Positions 23,504 to 32,616 of a stretch of 64,000 nucleotides of DNA are shown here, one piece after another (positions within the stretch are counted from its first letter, which is position 1; every line of letters begins with the position of its first letter). The position numbers and the translations under genes are program-made. This stretch comes from Microbacterium terregens (GTDB lineage: Bacteria; Pseudomonadota; Alphaproteobacteria; Sphingomonadales; Sphingomonadaceae), in the NCBI RefSeq assembly GCF_027922045.1, contig NZ_BSEX01000009.1, forward strand, positions 323,192 to 387,191. Reading direction: 5' to 3'. The notes beneath the pieces are model-generated. The model had not been told where the DNA came from, did not search any database, and worked only from the letters and a program-made list of their open reading frames with translations.

Positions 23504-23803
23504 CTACGGCCGCTGCACCGTCACATCCTGGGACTTGACCAGGGTGGAGAGCGTGCCGCTCACGTGCAGGCCGATCAGAACCATCAGGCCGATCCAGGCC
23601 AGGTGGAAGATGATCACCGCCAGGATCGACCGGCGTGCCCGCCCGCGGCGGCCGACCGGGCGGCTGCGGCCTGCAACGACGTCGTTGTCCGGCGTCTGCG
23701 ATTCCCGCGCGAGCGTGTTGGCGTGCAGGAATGCGAAATACCCCGACACCAGCGTCACCAGGATCAACAGCCCATAGGTACCGGTGATTACTCCGATCGG
23801 CAT
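23504..23803 (-). CDS. small two-helix membrane protein, cbb3-linked
   Basis: A 99-residue protein of unknown function with two membrane helices (about residues 5-28 and 62-86) joined by a basic loop (GRSRPVGRRGRARRS). The start ATG at 23803 is preferred because GGGAGG lies 9 bases upstream; another in-frame ATG at 23809 is too close to it. It lies upstream of ccoN on the same strand and just below two tandem FNR-type boxes, so low-oxygen induction is likely. A role with respiratory complexes is only an inference from position. Confidence 0.7.
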   Translation of the reverse strand: MPIGVITGTYGLLILVTLVSGYFAFLHANTLARESQTPDNDVVAGRSRPVGRRGRARRSILAVIIFHLAWIGLMVLIGLHVSGTLSTLVKSQDVTVQRP

Positions 23804-23893
23804 GCGCATCGTCCTCCCTGCGCCAATAGTCCCGGCACAGCTCAGGTGCCGGGAATCACGGGTTCCGAATGGCACGGCCGAGACGAACGGGAT

Positions 23894-23907
23894 TTGATGG
23901 CGGTCAA
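23894..23907. promoter_or_regulatory. FNR-type box 1 in divergent gap
   Basis: TTGAT-GGCG-GTCAA, matching the FNR/FixK consensus except for one base in the right half. It lies between the divergent small membrane protein gene (23803) and the Crp/Fnr regulator gene (24042). A second box follows with centres 24 bases apart. Confidence 0.7.
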
Positions 23908-23917
23908 AGAACGCGGT

Positions 23918-23931
23918 TTGACGCGCGTCAA
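23918..23931. promoter_or_regulatory. FNR-type box 2, perfect palindrome
   Basis: TTGAC-GCGC-GTCAA is a perfect 14-base palindrome related to the FNR consensus. It is 111 bases before the GTG start of the Crp/Fnr gene. Together with box 1 it could drive either divergent gene or mediate autoregulation. Confidence 0.65.
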
Positions 23932-24041
23932 AGAAGCATTGCGCGCGGGTTTCTAGGTGCTGGACTGTCGGGGAAGCCGCGGGGGTTCGCAGCTGCTTGC
24001 AACGGGCGCGCCGCTTCCTCGCGCGGAGAAACGGAATCACC

Positions 24042-24716
24042 GTGCCAGGATTGTTGACCAATTGCCGCTTGTTTAACGGTCTTCCGGAAGAACTGGACGC
24101 CGTGCTGCGTCGCAGTGCGACCCCCCGGACGTACCGGGCCGGTCAGGTCCTGATGTACGAGGAGGACCGACCCGATCAGTTCCTGCTGCTGACGGAGGGG
24201 CGTGTGCGGGTGTGGCGGACGTCGACCGGGGGCACGGCCATGACCGTGCACATGCTGGGGCCGGGGACAATGCCGGGCTGCGTCGCCGCACTTCGCCAGA
24301 TGCCCTATCCTGCGACCGTCACGGCACTGACCGACATTCGTGCGCTGAGTTGGCCAGCCGATAAAATGCGTCAGCTCATCGCCGCGCACCCCGAACTTGC
24401 GAGCAACTTCCTGCAGATGATCGCCGAGCGCAACGAGGAGATGCTCCAGCGGCTTCACGAGGTATCAACGCTGCCGGTCGCGCAGCGGGTGGCGCGCGCG
24501 CTCCTGCGGCTCGCAGCGGACGGGGCGCCGGGCGAGGGCGGGGTGCAAGTGGCGCTTTCGCGTCAGGATCTCGCCGAACTGACCGCCACGACGCTCCACA
24601 GCGTCAGCCGGTTGGTGAGCCGGTGGGAGCGTGCCGGCATCGTTGCGGCCGGACGCAAGCGGGTGCGCATCCTCGATGCGGAACGCCTCGAGACGGAGGG
24701 CGAGACCGCCGAGTAA
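24042..24716 (+). CDS. Crp/Fnr family transcriptional regulator
   Basis: A 224-residue regulator with an N-terminal cyclic-nucleotide-type sensor domain (about 8-120), a long dimerisation helix (about 125-150) and a C-terminal winged helix (about 165-215). The recognition helix reads TTLHSVSRLVSRWE: the Ser-Arg of FNR-type readers of TTGAT sites is kept, but the FNR Glu position is His. The N-terminal four-cysteine Fe-S cluster of true FNR is missing (only isolated Cys), so oxygen sensing by that cluster is unlikely; a heme/NO or FixK-like role is possible. The GTG at 24042 is the preferred start; a TTG at 23997 is an alternative. Confidence 0.85.
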   Translation: MPGLLTNCRLFNGLPEELDAVLRRSATPRTYRAGQVLMYEEDRPDQFLLLTEGRVRVWRTSTGGTAMTVHMLGPGTMPGCVAALRQMPYPATVTALTDIRALSWPADKMRQLIAAHPELASNFLQMIAERNEEMLQRLHEVSTLPVAQRVARALLRLAADGAPGEGGVQVALSRQDLAELTATTLHSVSRLVSRWERAGIVAAGRKRVRILDAERLETEGETAE

Positions 24717-24735
24717 CCTCGCCGGCTAGGGTGCC

Positions 24736-25377
24736 TCAACAGCGTTCGAGCATCGCGCGCGCGAAGATGCTCCAGCGCTCCTCGAACCGCTCTTCGGAAA
24801 GGCTCTTGGTGCCTTCGGTGGAGGTGGACCGCCGGGCGCCGCCGTCGATCAGATCGACGAGGACCTCACAGATCCGGGCGGGATCGCCCGTGCGAACGCA
24901 GCCCGCCGCCTGCGCATCTTCGATTCGTTCGCGCAAAGGTGCGTTGGCAACGCGCTCCCACTCCGTCAGCTTGCGGCGCATGTCTTCCGAAAAGGCGCCC
25001 TCCGCCTGGAGGAAGGAGATGAAGGCGACGTCCTCCGGTGTTACGCAGCATTGGAAGAAACGGCGCGTGGCGAGTTTCAGCGCCTCCACGGGCCCACTGG
25101 CTTCTGCCGCCGCCTGATCGCTATTGGCCTGCATCTCTCCTGCGAAGCGCGCGATGTCGCGCTGCACAACGGCTTCCAGCAAGGCTGCCTTGCTGGGATA
25201 GCGGCGGTAGATGGTGTGCTTGGTAACGCCGACCGCGGTTGCGATTTCGTCCATCGACGCACCGGATATTCCCTGGCGGCAGAAAGCGGTGCGGGCCCCG
25301 TCGAGCACGCGATCGTTGATTGCAGCTGCTTCTTCGCGCGTCGGACGGCCGGCGCCCCGGCGTTCACCACATTTCAA
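24736..25377 (-). CDS. TetR/AcrR family transcriptional regulator
   Basis: A 213-residue repressor candidate divergent from the RND pump genes. The N-terminal HTH (about 20-65) contains GASMDEIATAVGVTKHTIYRRYPSKAALLEAVV. The C-terminal ligand-binding half is helical. No ATG fits well. TTG at 25377 is favoured because GGAG lies 8 bases upstream and the protein then begins MKCGERRGAGRPTREE, a normal TetR opening; further-upstream starts add an unlikely leader. It probably controls the pump through sites in the 133-base gap. Confidence 0.88.
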   Translation of the reverse strand: MKCGERRGAGRPTREEAAAINDRVLDGARTAFCRQGISGASMDEIATAVGVTKHTIYRRYPSKAALLEAVVQRDIARFAGEMQANSDQAAAEASGPVEALKLATRRFFQCCVTPEDVAFISFLQAEGAFSEDMRRKLTEWERVANAPLRERIEDAQAAGCVRTGDPARICEVLVDLIDGGARRSTSTEGTKSLSEERFEERWSIFARAMLERC

Positions 25378-25510
25378 ATCAGTAGCTCCACGCTTCCCTC
25401 GAAACGTTATAAACTGGTCCGCAAAAAAATGCACGACACAGTTGATTTGTCGCATCGGAGCGGTACAGAAATCCGCGCCTGCACGGGCTCGCCCTCTTGG
25501 AGAATCGTTT

Positions 25511-26791
25511 GTGATCATCGCCCCCTCCTTCGGCCGGCCCGGCCGGACGCTGGTCGTCGTCGCTGGTGCGCTTGCGCTCGCCTCTTGTGGCGGCGGTGCG
25601 GAGCAACCGCCTGCACCCCCGCCGCCGCTCGTGTCGGTGGTGACGATCCAGGCGCAGACCGTGCCCAACATCATCGAGCTGCCCGGCCGCATCGAGGCGG
25701 TTCGCTCGGCGGAAGTCCGCGCGCGCACCGACGGCATCATCGAGCGCCGTCTGTATCAGGAAGGAACCGACGTGCGCGAAGGCACGCCGCTGTTCCTGAT
25801 CGATCCGCGCGACAAGCGGGCCGCGGTGCAGCAGGCTCGCGCTGCAGTGCAGCGTGCAGAGGCGACGCGCGTCAACGCCCGCCAGGTGTACGAACGCTAT
25901 CGGCCGCTGATCAGCGAGCGTGCGGTGAGCGCCCAGGAATTTGAGGCTGCCCAGGCCACGCTTCGCCAGGCGGAGGCGAGCGTCGCCGATGCGCGCGCGG
26001 CGTTGACGCGTGCAGAGCTGGAGCTGAGCTACGCGACCGTGCGTGCGCCGATCAGCGGCCGGGTGGGTCGAGCCCAGGTGACCGAGGGTGCGCTTGCCAG
26101 CGCCACCCAGGCGACGCCGCTCACGACCATCGAGCAGTTGACCCCGGTCTACGCTGTCTTCGCCCAGTCGAGCACCGAGCTGCAGACGCTGCTTACTCGT
26201 GCGCGCAACGGTGAGCTGAAGCTGCCGACGCTTACCGGCGTGGAAGTCCGGCTGATCCTGGAGAGCGGTGAGGAATATGGCCCGGTCGGCCGGCTGAACT
26301 TCGCCGACCTGAGCGTCGATCCCGCAACCGGCAGCCAGGTGCTGCGGGCAAGCTTCGTGAACCCGGATCGGCGTCTGTTGCCCGGTCAGTTCGTGCGCGG
26401 CCGCTTGTCGGCGGGCACCGTCAACGGCTTCATGGTCCCGCAGCGCGCCGTGCAGATCGCCGGCAGCAACGCGAGTGTTTCCGTCGTTGCACAGGACGGA
26501 AGCGTGAGCACGCGTCAGGTGCAGCTGGGCGGCCAGAGCGGTGCCAACTGGATCATCCGCTCGGGCCTGAAGGCGGGGGACCGCGTGATCACCGAAGGCT
26601 GGCAGAAGGTACAGCCGGGCGGCAAGGTGCGGGTGCAGGGCGAGCAGCCCGCCGCAGCCGGCGCCCCTGGCCGCGCAGGGCCGGCCGGACAGGGCGGGGC
26701 CGCTGGGCAGCCGGGCCAGGGCGGCACTGCCGCGCAGTCGGGGCAGCCCGGACAACCGGGTGCCGCTAACGGCCCCGCATCGGGACGCTGA
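25511..26791 (+). CDS. RND efflux periplasmic adaptor (membrane fusion lipoprotein)
   Basis: A 426-residue membrane-fusion protein linking the inner-membrane RND pump to the outer-membrane channel. A lipoprotein signal ends at LASC (about residue 25). A lipoyl/hairpin region (about 60-190) contains LYQEGTDVREGTPLFLIDP and the coiled hairpin, then beta-barrel domains. The last ~50 residues are a Gly/Ala/Gln/Pro-rich low-complexity tail (GQPGQPG repeats), unusual in length. The start is GTG at 25511 with GGAGA 7 bases ahead. It sits 3 bases before the pump gene. Confidence 0.94.
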   Translation: MIIAPSFGRPGRTLVVVAGALALASCGGGAEQPPAPPPPLVSVVTIQAQTVPNIIELPGRIEAVRSAEVRARTDGIIERRLYQEGTDVREGTPLFLIDPRDKRAAVQQARAAVQRAEATRVNARQVYERYRPLISERAVSAQEFEAAQATLRQAEASVADARAALTRAELELSYATVRAPISGRVGRAQVTEGALASATQATPLTTIEQLTPVYAVFAQSSTELQTLLTRARNGELKLPTLTGVEVRLILESGEEYGPVGRLNFADLSVDPATGSQVLRASFVNPDRRLLPGQFVRGRLSAGTVNGFMVPQRAVQIAGSNASVSVVAQDGSVSTRQVQLGGQSGANWIIRSGLKAGDRVITEGWQKVQPGGKVRVQGEQPAAAGAPGRAGPAGQGGAAGQPGQGGTAAQSGQPGQPGAANGPASGR

Positions 26792-26794
26792 TCC

Positions 26795-29700
26795 ATGGAC
26801 CGCTTTTTCGTCTACAAGCCCGTTTTCGCGTGGGTCATCGCGGCGTTCATCGCCCTGGCCGGCGTGATCGGGCTGATCGGCCTTCCGATCGAGCAGTATC
26901 CGCAGGTGGCGCCGCCGGCGCTGAATCTCGCCTTCACCTATAACGGTGCCGACGCCGAGACGCTCGACCGCAACGTGACTTCAGTCATCGAGCGCGAGAT
27001 GAACGGCATCGACGGGTTCCTGTACATGAACTCGACGAGCCGCTCGAACGGCACGGCGCAGATCACGCTCACCTTCCAGAGCGGCACCGATCTGAACACC
27101 GCCCGCGTCGAGGTCCAGGACCGCCTCAACCGCGCTGAGCCGCGGTTGCCGGAAGACGTGCGGCGGCTGGGCATCCAGATCACGGACAATACCTCGGGCT
27201 TCCTGATGGTCGTCGCGCTGACGTCGAAGAACGGCACCATGCCGGTCGTCGAGCTCGGCAACTACGCGGCGAACAACGTCGTCAACGAACTGCGCCGTGT
27301 CGAGGGCGTGGGCGATGTGCAGCTGTTCGGCTCGCAATATGCGATGCGCATCTGGCTCGATCCGGAGAAGCTTGCCGGCTACGGCATCTCGCCGGCCGAG
27401 GCGCTGGCGGCGGTTCAGGAGCAGAACAGCCAGACGGCCGGTGGCGGCCTGGGCGAGCAGCCGATCACGCGCGAGACCGAGTTCAACGCGAAGATCGTCA
27501 CGCAGAACCGCTTCAGCGACCCGGAGCAGTTCCGGAACATCATCGTCCGCTCCGACCCGAGCGGCGCGACCATTCGCCTGGGCGACGTGGCGCGTATTGA
27601 GCTCGGCGCCGAGAGCTATGGCTTCAAGGCGACGCTGAACGGCAGCGAGATCGCCGGCATGGGCGTGCAGCTCGCGGCCGGCGCCAATGCGGTCGCGACG
27701 GCAGAGGCCGTGCGCACCCGCATGCAGGAGCTGGAGGCGAACTTCCCGCCTGAGATGACGTGGCGGGTGCCGTTCGACACGACGCCCTTCATCAACGCCT
27801 CGATCGACAGCGTCATCCATACGCTGGTCGAGGCGATGGTGCTGGTGTTCCTCGTCATGTTCCTGTTCCTGCAGAACTGGCGGGCGACGCTGATCCCCGC
27901 GATCGTGGTTCCGATCGCGCTCGCGGGTGCGTGCCTGGGGCTCTACCTCTTCGGCTTCTCCATCAACACGCTGTCGCTGTTCGGCATGGTGGTGGCGATC
28001 GGCATCCTCGTCGACGACGCGATCGTCGTCGTGGAGAACGTCGAGCGCATCATGGCGGAGGAGGGGCTCAGCCCCCGCCGCGCAACCGTGAAGGCGATGG
28101 GCCAGATCCGCGGCGCCATCATCGGCATCACGCTGGTGTTGATCGCGGTGTTCATCCCGATGGCGTTCTTCCCCGGTTCGACCGGCGGCATCTATCGCCA
28201 GTTCTCCGTCACGCTGGCCGTGTCGATCTTCTTCTCGGCCGTGCTCGCGCTCACGCTCACGCCTGCTCTTTGCGGGCAGCTGCTGAAGCGGGATCAGGCG
28301 CATCTGCCGGGCGAGCACCCGCCGGAGCCGAAGCCGGGCTGGCGGGGCATGCCGCAGCGCTTCTTCAACTGGTTCAACAACCGGTTCGGTCGCGCGACCA
28401 ACCGCTACGGGCGTGGTGTCGGATCGATGCTGTCGCGTCCGGTGCGCTGGCTGGCCGTGTTCGCGGTCGTGCTCGTCATCACCGTCCTGATGTTCATGCG
28501 CCTGCCCGGCGGCTTCCTGCCGAACGAGGACCAGGGCTACTTCATGGTCAACTATGACGCGGCGCCCGGGTCCACGATGCAGCGGACGGAGGCGGCGGTG
28601 AAGACGACCGAGGCCTTCCTGAAGGAGCAGCCGCAGGTCCGGAACATCGTGTCGATCGTCGGCTTCAACTTCTTCGGCCAAGGGCAGTCGGCGGCGTTGT
28701 CGTTCGTCGACCTCCACCCGTGGGAAGAGCGTCCGGGCGCGGAGAACAGCGTCGACACCATCATCGGCAAGACGTTCGGCTTCGTGTCGGGCATCGCGTC
28801 GGCGACCGTGTTTCCGCTGAACCCGCCGCCGATCCAGTCGCTCGGCAACGCCACGGGCTTCTCGATGAAGATCGAGGACCGCAGCGGCACCGATCGTGCC
28901 GGCCTGCTTGCAGCACGCGACGCCATCCTCGGCCGCGCCATGCAGAGCAAGGTGCTCGCCGGCGTCCGGCCGGAAGGCCAGGGTGAGGCGCCGCAGCTCT
29001 ACGTCGACATCGATCGGGTACAGGCACGTGCGCTTGGCCTCTCGATCGCGGACGTGAACGCGACCCTCGCGATCAGCTTCGGCTCGGCCTATGCCAACGA
29101 CTTCAGCCGCGACGGCAACGTGCTGCGCGTCTATCTGCAGGCGGACGCTCCGCAGCGGATGAAGCCGGAGGATGTGCTAAACCTGCGCGTCCGCAATGCG
29201 ACGACCGGCACGATGGTGCCGTTCTCCGCCTTCACCACCGTGCGCTGGACGTCCGGCCCCACCCAGCTCGAACGCTACAACGGCTATCCGTCGCTGACGA
29301 TCTCGGGTCAGGCGGCTCCGGGTCAGTCGAGCGGTACCGCGCTCGAGGAGATGGAGAAGATCGCGGGCGAGGTGCTGAAGGGCAGCCAGGCGTATGAGTG
29401 GACCGGCACTGCCTATGAAGAGAAGCAGGCGGGCGGCCAGATCGGCCTTCTGCTCGGCCTCTCCATGGTGGTCGTCTTCCTGCTGCTGGCCGCGCTCTAC
29501 AACAGCTGGCCGATCCCGCTGGCGGTGCTGCTGGTGGTGCCGTTCGGCGTGCTGGGCGCGGTGGTCTTCACCTCGCTGCGCGGGCTTTCGGCGGACGTCT
29601 ACTTCAACGTCGGCCTGATCACGATCATCGGCCTGGCCGCAAAGAACGCGATCCTGATCGTCGAGTTCGCGATCGAGGACGAGCAGGGCGACAAGACTGC

Positions 29701-30025
29701 CGAGGCTGCGACCATAGAGGCCGCACGCCAGCGCCTGCGACCGATCCTGATGACCAGCCTTGCCTTCATCCTGGGCATGGTCCCGCTGGTGATCGCGACC
29801 GGTCCGGGTGCGGCAAGCCGCCATGCGGTGGGTACGGGCGTGATGGGCGGCATGATCACTGCCACGCTGCTCGGCATCTTCTTCACGCCGGTGTTCTACA
29901 TCGCGGCGAAGAAGTGGCTTGCCCGCGACCACGACTATGAGGCGATGGATGCGCGCGAGGAGGCGGAGGATGCCCGACGCCTTGCGGAGCGCGACGGCCG
30001 CGCCGGGGAGCCCCAGAATGCGTAA
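26795..30025 (+). CDS. RND multidrug efflux permease (HAE1, AcrB/MexB type)
   Basis: A 1076-residue proton-driven inner-membrane pump. It starts MDRFFVYKPVFAWVIA. It has the twelve-helix RND layout with two large periplasmic loops, the proton-relay Asp pair in GILVDDAIVVVENVERIM (about 405) and the second-half GLAAKNAILIVEFA helix with the relay Lys. HAE1-type motifs such as NGIDGFLYMNSTS and GNATGFSMKIEDRSG are present. It should export hydrophobic drugs together with the flanking adaptor and channel genes. The next gene overlaps its end by 8 bases. Confidence 0.96.
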   Translation: MDRFFVYKPVFAWVIAAFIALAGVIGLIGLPIEQYPQVAPPALNLAFTYNGADAETLDRNVTSVIEREMNGIDGFLYMNSTSRSNGTAQITLTFQSGTDLNTARVEVQDRLNRAEPRLPEDVRRLGIQITDNTSGFLMVVALTSKNGTMPVVELGNYAANNVVNELRRVEGVGDVQLFGSQYAMRIWLDPEKLAGYGISPAEALAAVQEQNSQTAGGGLGEQPITRETEFNAKIVTQNRFSDPEQFRNIIVRSDPSGATIRLGDVARIELGAESYGFKATLNGSEIAGMGVQLAAGANAVATAEAVRTRMQELEANFPPEMTWRVPFDTTPFINASIDSVIHTLVEAMVLVFLVMFLFLQNWRATLIPAIVVPIALAGACLGLYLFGFSINTLSLFGMVVAIGILVDDAIVVVENVERIMAEEGLSPRRATVKAMGQIRGAIIGITLVLIAVFIPMAFFPGSTGGIYRQFSVTLAVSIFFSAVLALTLTPALCGQLLKRDQAHLPGEHPPEPKPGWRGMPQRFFNWFNNRFGRATNRYGRGVGSMLSRPVRWLAVFAVVLVITVLMFMRLPGGFLPNEDQGYFMVNYDAAPGSTMQRTEAAVKTTEAFLKEQPQVRNIVSIVGFNFFGQGQSAALSFVDLHPWEERPGAENSVDTIIGKTFGFVSGIASATVFPLNPPPIQSLGNATGFSMKIEDRSGTDRAGLLAARDAILGRAMQSKVLAGVRPEGQGEAPQLYVDIDRVQARALGLSIADVNATLAISFGSAYANDFSRDGNVLRVYLQADAPQRMKPEDVLNLRVRNATTGTMVPFSAFTTVRWTSGPTQLERYNGYPSLTISGQAAPGQSSGTALEEMEKIAGEVLKGSQAYEWTGTAYEEKQAGGQIGLLLGLSMVVVFLLLAALYNSWPIPLAVLLVVPFGVLGAVVFTSLRGLSADVYFNVGLITIIGLAAKNAILIVEFAIEDEQGDKTAEAATIEAARQRLRPILMTSLAFILGMVPLVIATGPGAASRHAVGTGVMGGMITATLLGIFFTPVFYIAAKKWLARDHDYEAMDAREEAEDARRLAERDGRAGEPQNA

Positions 30026-31466
30026 GCTCGTCACCGCCCTTGCGGCGACCACCATGCTCGCGGGGTGCAATTTCGCACCCCAGTACCGCCAGCCCGTGGC
30101 ACCCGTGTCCGGGACGTTCCCGGAGGCGGTAGCTGCCCCGGGAAGCCGCCTCGCGACCGAGATCGGCTGGCGCGAGTTCTTCGGCGATGCGCGGCTGGAG
30201 TCCTATATCGCTGCGGCACTGGCCAATAACCGCGACCTGGCACAGTCCGTCGCGCGCATCGACCAGGCGCGGGCGCAGTACCGCATCACCGACGCGCAGC
30301 GCTTGCCGGAGTTGGGGCTACAGGCCAGCGGCACCCGCACCCGGACCCCGCTCAACTCGCTGGGGTTCGGCGATGCGCTGGGGGGCGGCGGCGGCGAGGC
30401 TGCGGAGTCGCCGGACGCGATCGAAGTCACCCAGTTGAACGTCGGCGTGGCGGTCACCTCGTTCGAACTCGACTTCTGGGGCCGGGTGCGCAACCTCAGC
30501 GAAGCGGCACGGGCGCGCTATCTGGCGACGATCGAGGCGGAGCGTTCGTTCCGCCTGTCGCTGGTGAGCCAGGTCGCGGCGACCTACCTGTCGATCCGCG
30601 CGGGCGAGGAGCGCATCGCGCTTGCCGAACGGACGCTGGAAGCCCGCCGCGAGGGATTGCGCATTGCGCGCATTCGCATGGAGCGCGGCGTCACCTCCTC
30701 GGTGGACTTTGACCAGTCCACCTTGCTGGTGACCCAGGCGGAAGCGGAACTCGCCGAGTTGCGGCGGACCACCGCCCAGTCGGAGAACCTGCTGACCGTG
30801 TTGATCGGCGGGCCGCTGACGGGGCCGCTGCCGGAGGCGCGTCCGCTCAGCCAGTCCGCGCAGTTCAGCGCGATCGACCCCGGACTGCCTTCTGTGCTCC
30901 TGGCCAACCGGCCGGACATCCTGGGCGCGGAACTGCAGCTGCGTGCGGCGAATGCCGACATCGGCGCGGCGCGGGCGGCCTTTTTCCCGAACATCTCGCT
31001 GACCGGCAACTATGGCTTCGCCTCGCCGGATCTCGGAGGCCTGTTCAGCGGAAGCTCGCAGAGCTGGTCCTTCGGCGGTGCGCTCAACCTGCCCATCTTC
31101 GACTGGGGACGCCGCGAGGCCAATCTGCAGCTGACGCGGGCACAGGCGGACGAACTCGTCGCGGCCTATCAGCGTACGGTCCAGGAGGCGTTCCGCGAAG
31201 TCGCAGACGCTCTGGTCGCGCGTCGGCGCTACGCCGAGCAGATCGAGGCGCAGACGCGAGCCGTGGCCGCGCAGCGCAGCCTCGCCCGCACGGCGCGGCT
31301 GCGGTACCAGAACGGCATCTCGATCTACCTCGAGGTGCTGGACGCGGAGCGCAACCTGTTCGCGGCCGAGCAGCAACTGCTGGCGCTTCGCGCCGCAGAG
31401 CTCCAGAACGGCGTGTCGCTCTATGTGGCGCTGGGCGGCGGCCTTCGTGAGGTGTCCGCCCAGTAA
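30018..31466 (+). CDS. RND efflux outer-membrane channel lipoprotein (OprM/NodT family)
   Basis: A 482-residue TolC-like outer-membrane factor. A lipoprotein signal ends at LAGC (C18 region), followed by the family opening FAPQYRQPVAP. Two OEP repeats make the barrel and periplasmic helices (about 60-260 and 275-470), with GVAVTSFELDFWGRVRNLSEAARARYL and LNLPIFDWGRREANL. The ATG at 30018 overlaps the pump gene by 8 bases. It completes the tripartite pump. Confidence 0.95.
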   Translation: MRKLVTALAATTMLAGCNFAPQYRQPVAPVSGTFPEAVAAPGSRLATEIGWREFFGDARLESYIAAALANNRDLAQSVARIDQARAQYRITDAQRLPELGLQASGTRTRTPLNSLGFGDALGGGGGEAAESPDAIEVTQLNVGVAVTSFELDFWGRVRNLSEAARARYLATIEAERSFRLSLVSQVAATYLSIRAGEERIALAERTLEARREGLRIARIRMERGVTSSVDFDQSTLLVTQAEAELAELRRTTAQSENLLTVLIGGPLTGPLPEARPLSQSAQFSAIDPGLPSVLLANRPDILGAELQLRAANADIGAARAAFFPNISLTGNYGFASPDLGGLFSGSSQSWSFGGALNLPIFDWGRREANLQLTRAQADELVAAYQRTVQEAFREVADALVARRRYAEQIEAQTRAVAAQRSLARTARLRYQNGISIYLEVLDAERNLFAAEQQLLALRAAELQNGVSLYVALGGGLREVSAQ

Positions 31467-31560
31467 CATGCGGCGGGCTGCGGCCCGTCGATGGTCCAAA
31501 TCACGGCCGGTGCGGGATCAGCCTCCCGCGCCGGCCGTTTTGCGTCTGGAGGAGATCAGC

Positions 31561-32541
31561 ATGGAATATCGGAAGCTCGGCAGCACTGGCCTGGACGTGT
31601 CGCGCCTGTGCCTCGGCTGCATGACCTATGGCGTTCCCGATCGCGGGACCCACCCATGGACGCTGGACGAGGAGCGCAGCCGGCCGCTGCTGCGTCAGGC
31701 AGTGGAGGCGGGGATCAACTTCTTCGACACCGCCAATGTCTATTCGGATGGTACGTCGGAGGAGATCGTCGGGCGGGCCCTCAAGGAGTTCACACGCCGC
31801 GACGAGGTGGTGATCGCCACCAAGGTACACGGTCGCATGCACGCGGGGCCGAATGGCGCCGGTCTCAGCCGCAAGGCCATTCTGCAGGAGATCGACGCCT
31901 CGCTCCGCCGGCTCGGCACCGACTATGTGGATCTGTACCAGATCCATCGGTTCGATCCCGACACCCCGATCGAAGAGACGCTGGAGGCGCTGCACGACGT
32001 CGTGAAGGGGGGCAAAGCCCGGTACATCGGCGCTTCCTCGATGTACGCTTGGCAGTTCGCCACCATGCTCCATGTCGCCGAGGCGAATGGCTGGACGCGG
32101 TTCGCGACCATGCAGAACTACGTGAACCTGCTCTATCGCGAGGAAGAGCGCGAGATGCTGCCGCTGTGCGAGGCAGAGGGGATCGGCGTCATCCCGTGGA
32201 GCCCGCTTGCGCGCGGGCGGCTGACGCGGCCCTGGAACGCAGAGACGGAGCGAACGCAGAGCGACGCGTTCGGCAGGAGCCTCTACGCGCACACCGCCGA
32301 TGCGGATCGCAAGGTCATCGAGGCGGTGGCAGAGGTGGCGGCGGGCAGGGGCGTGCCGCCCGCACAAGTCGCGCTTGCTTGGGTATTGGCAAAGCCGATG
32401 GTGAGTGCGCCGATCGTCGGTGCATCCAAGCCCGGTCACCTGGAGGACGCGATCGCCGCGCTTGATCTCGTGCTGAGCGACGAGGAGATCGAGCGGCTCG
32501 AAGCACCCTATGTGCCCCACGCCGTGGTCGGGTTCTCCTGA
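31561..32541 (+). CDS. yajO: aldo/keto reductase, YajO-like
   Basis: A 326-residue NADPH-dependent aldo/keto reductase that closely follows the YajO pattern (SRLCLGCMTYGVPDRG, INFFDTANVYSDG, IPWSPLARGRLTRPW, PHAVVGF end). The catalytic set is visible as Asp in FFDTANVY, the Tyr there, Lys in ATKVHG and His in YQIHRFDP. The physiological substrate is unknown; family members reduce aldehydes. GGAGG precedes the ATG at 31561. A strong bidirectional terminator follows. Confidence 0.9.
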   Translation: MEYRKLGSTGLDVSRLCLGCMTYGVPDRGTHPWTLDEERSRPLLRQAVEAGINFFDTANVYSDGTSEEIVGRALKEFTRRDEVVIATKVHGRMHAGPNGAGLSRKAILQEIDASLRRLGTDYVDLYQIHRFDPDTPIEETLEALHDVVKGGKARYIGASSMYAWQFATMLHVAEANGWTRFATMQNYVNLLYREEEREMLPLCEAEGIGVIPWSPLARGRLTRPWNAETERTQSDAFGRSLYAHTADADRKVIEAVAEVAAGRGVPPAQVALAWVLAKPMVSAPIVGASKPGHLEDAIAALDLVLSDEEIERLEAPYVPHAVVGFS

Positions 32542-32557
32542 TCGCCCGGAGCGGACA

Positions 32558-32600
32558 AAGAAAAAGGCGGCGAGGACCGGGTCCCCGCCGCCTTTCTTTT
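32558..32600. terminator. bidirectional rho-independent terminator
   Basis: A stem pairing AAAGGCGGCG with CGCCGCCTTT, extended inward by GGACC/GGTCC, is flanked by an A-rich tract on the left and TTTCTTTT on the right. It lies between the convergent yajO-like and MFS genes and can serve both. Confidence 0.9.
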
Positions 32601-32616
32601 GATCCGGAGCGCAGCC

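Noticed and set aside
25378..25510. TetR operator in the pump-regulator gap
   Set aside because: The gap is AT-richer and surely holds the promoters, but no clean palindrome could be picked out by eye.
26981..28717. 578-codon minus-strand frame within the RND pump gene
   Set aside because: Shadow of the pump gene; dominated by Arg/His/Gln/Asp with no motif.
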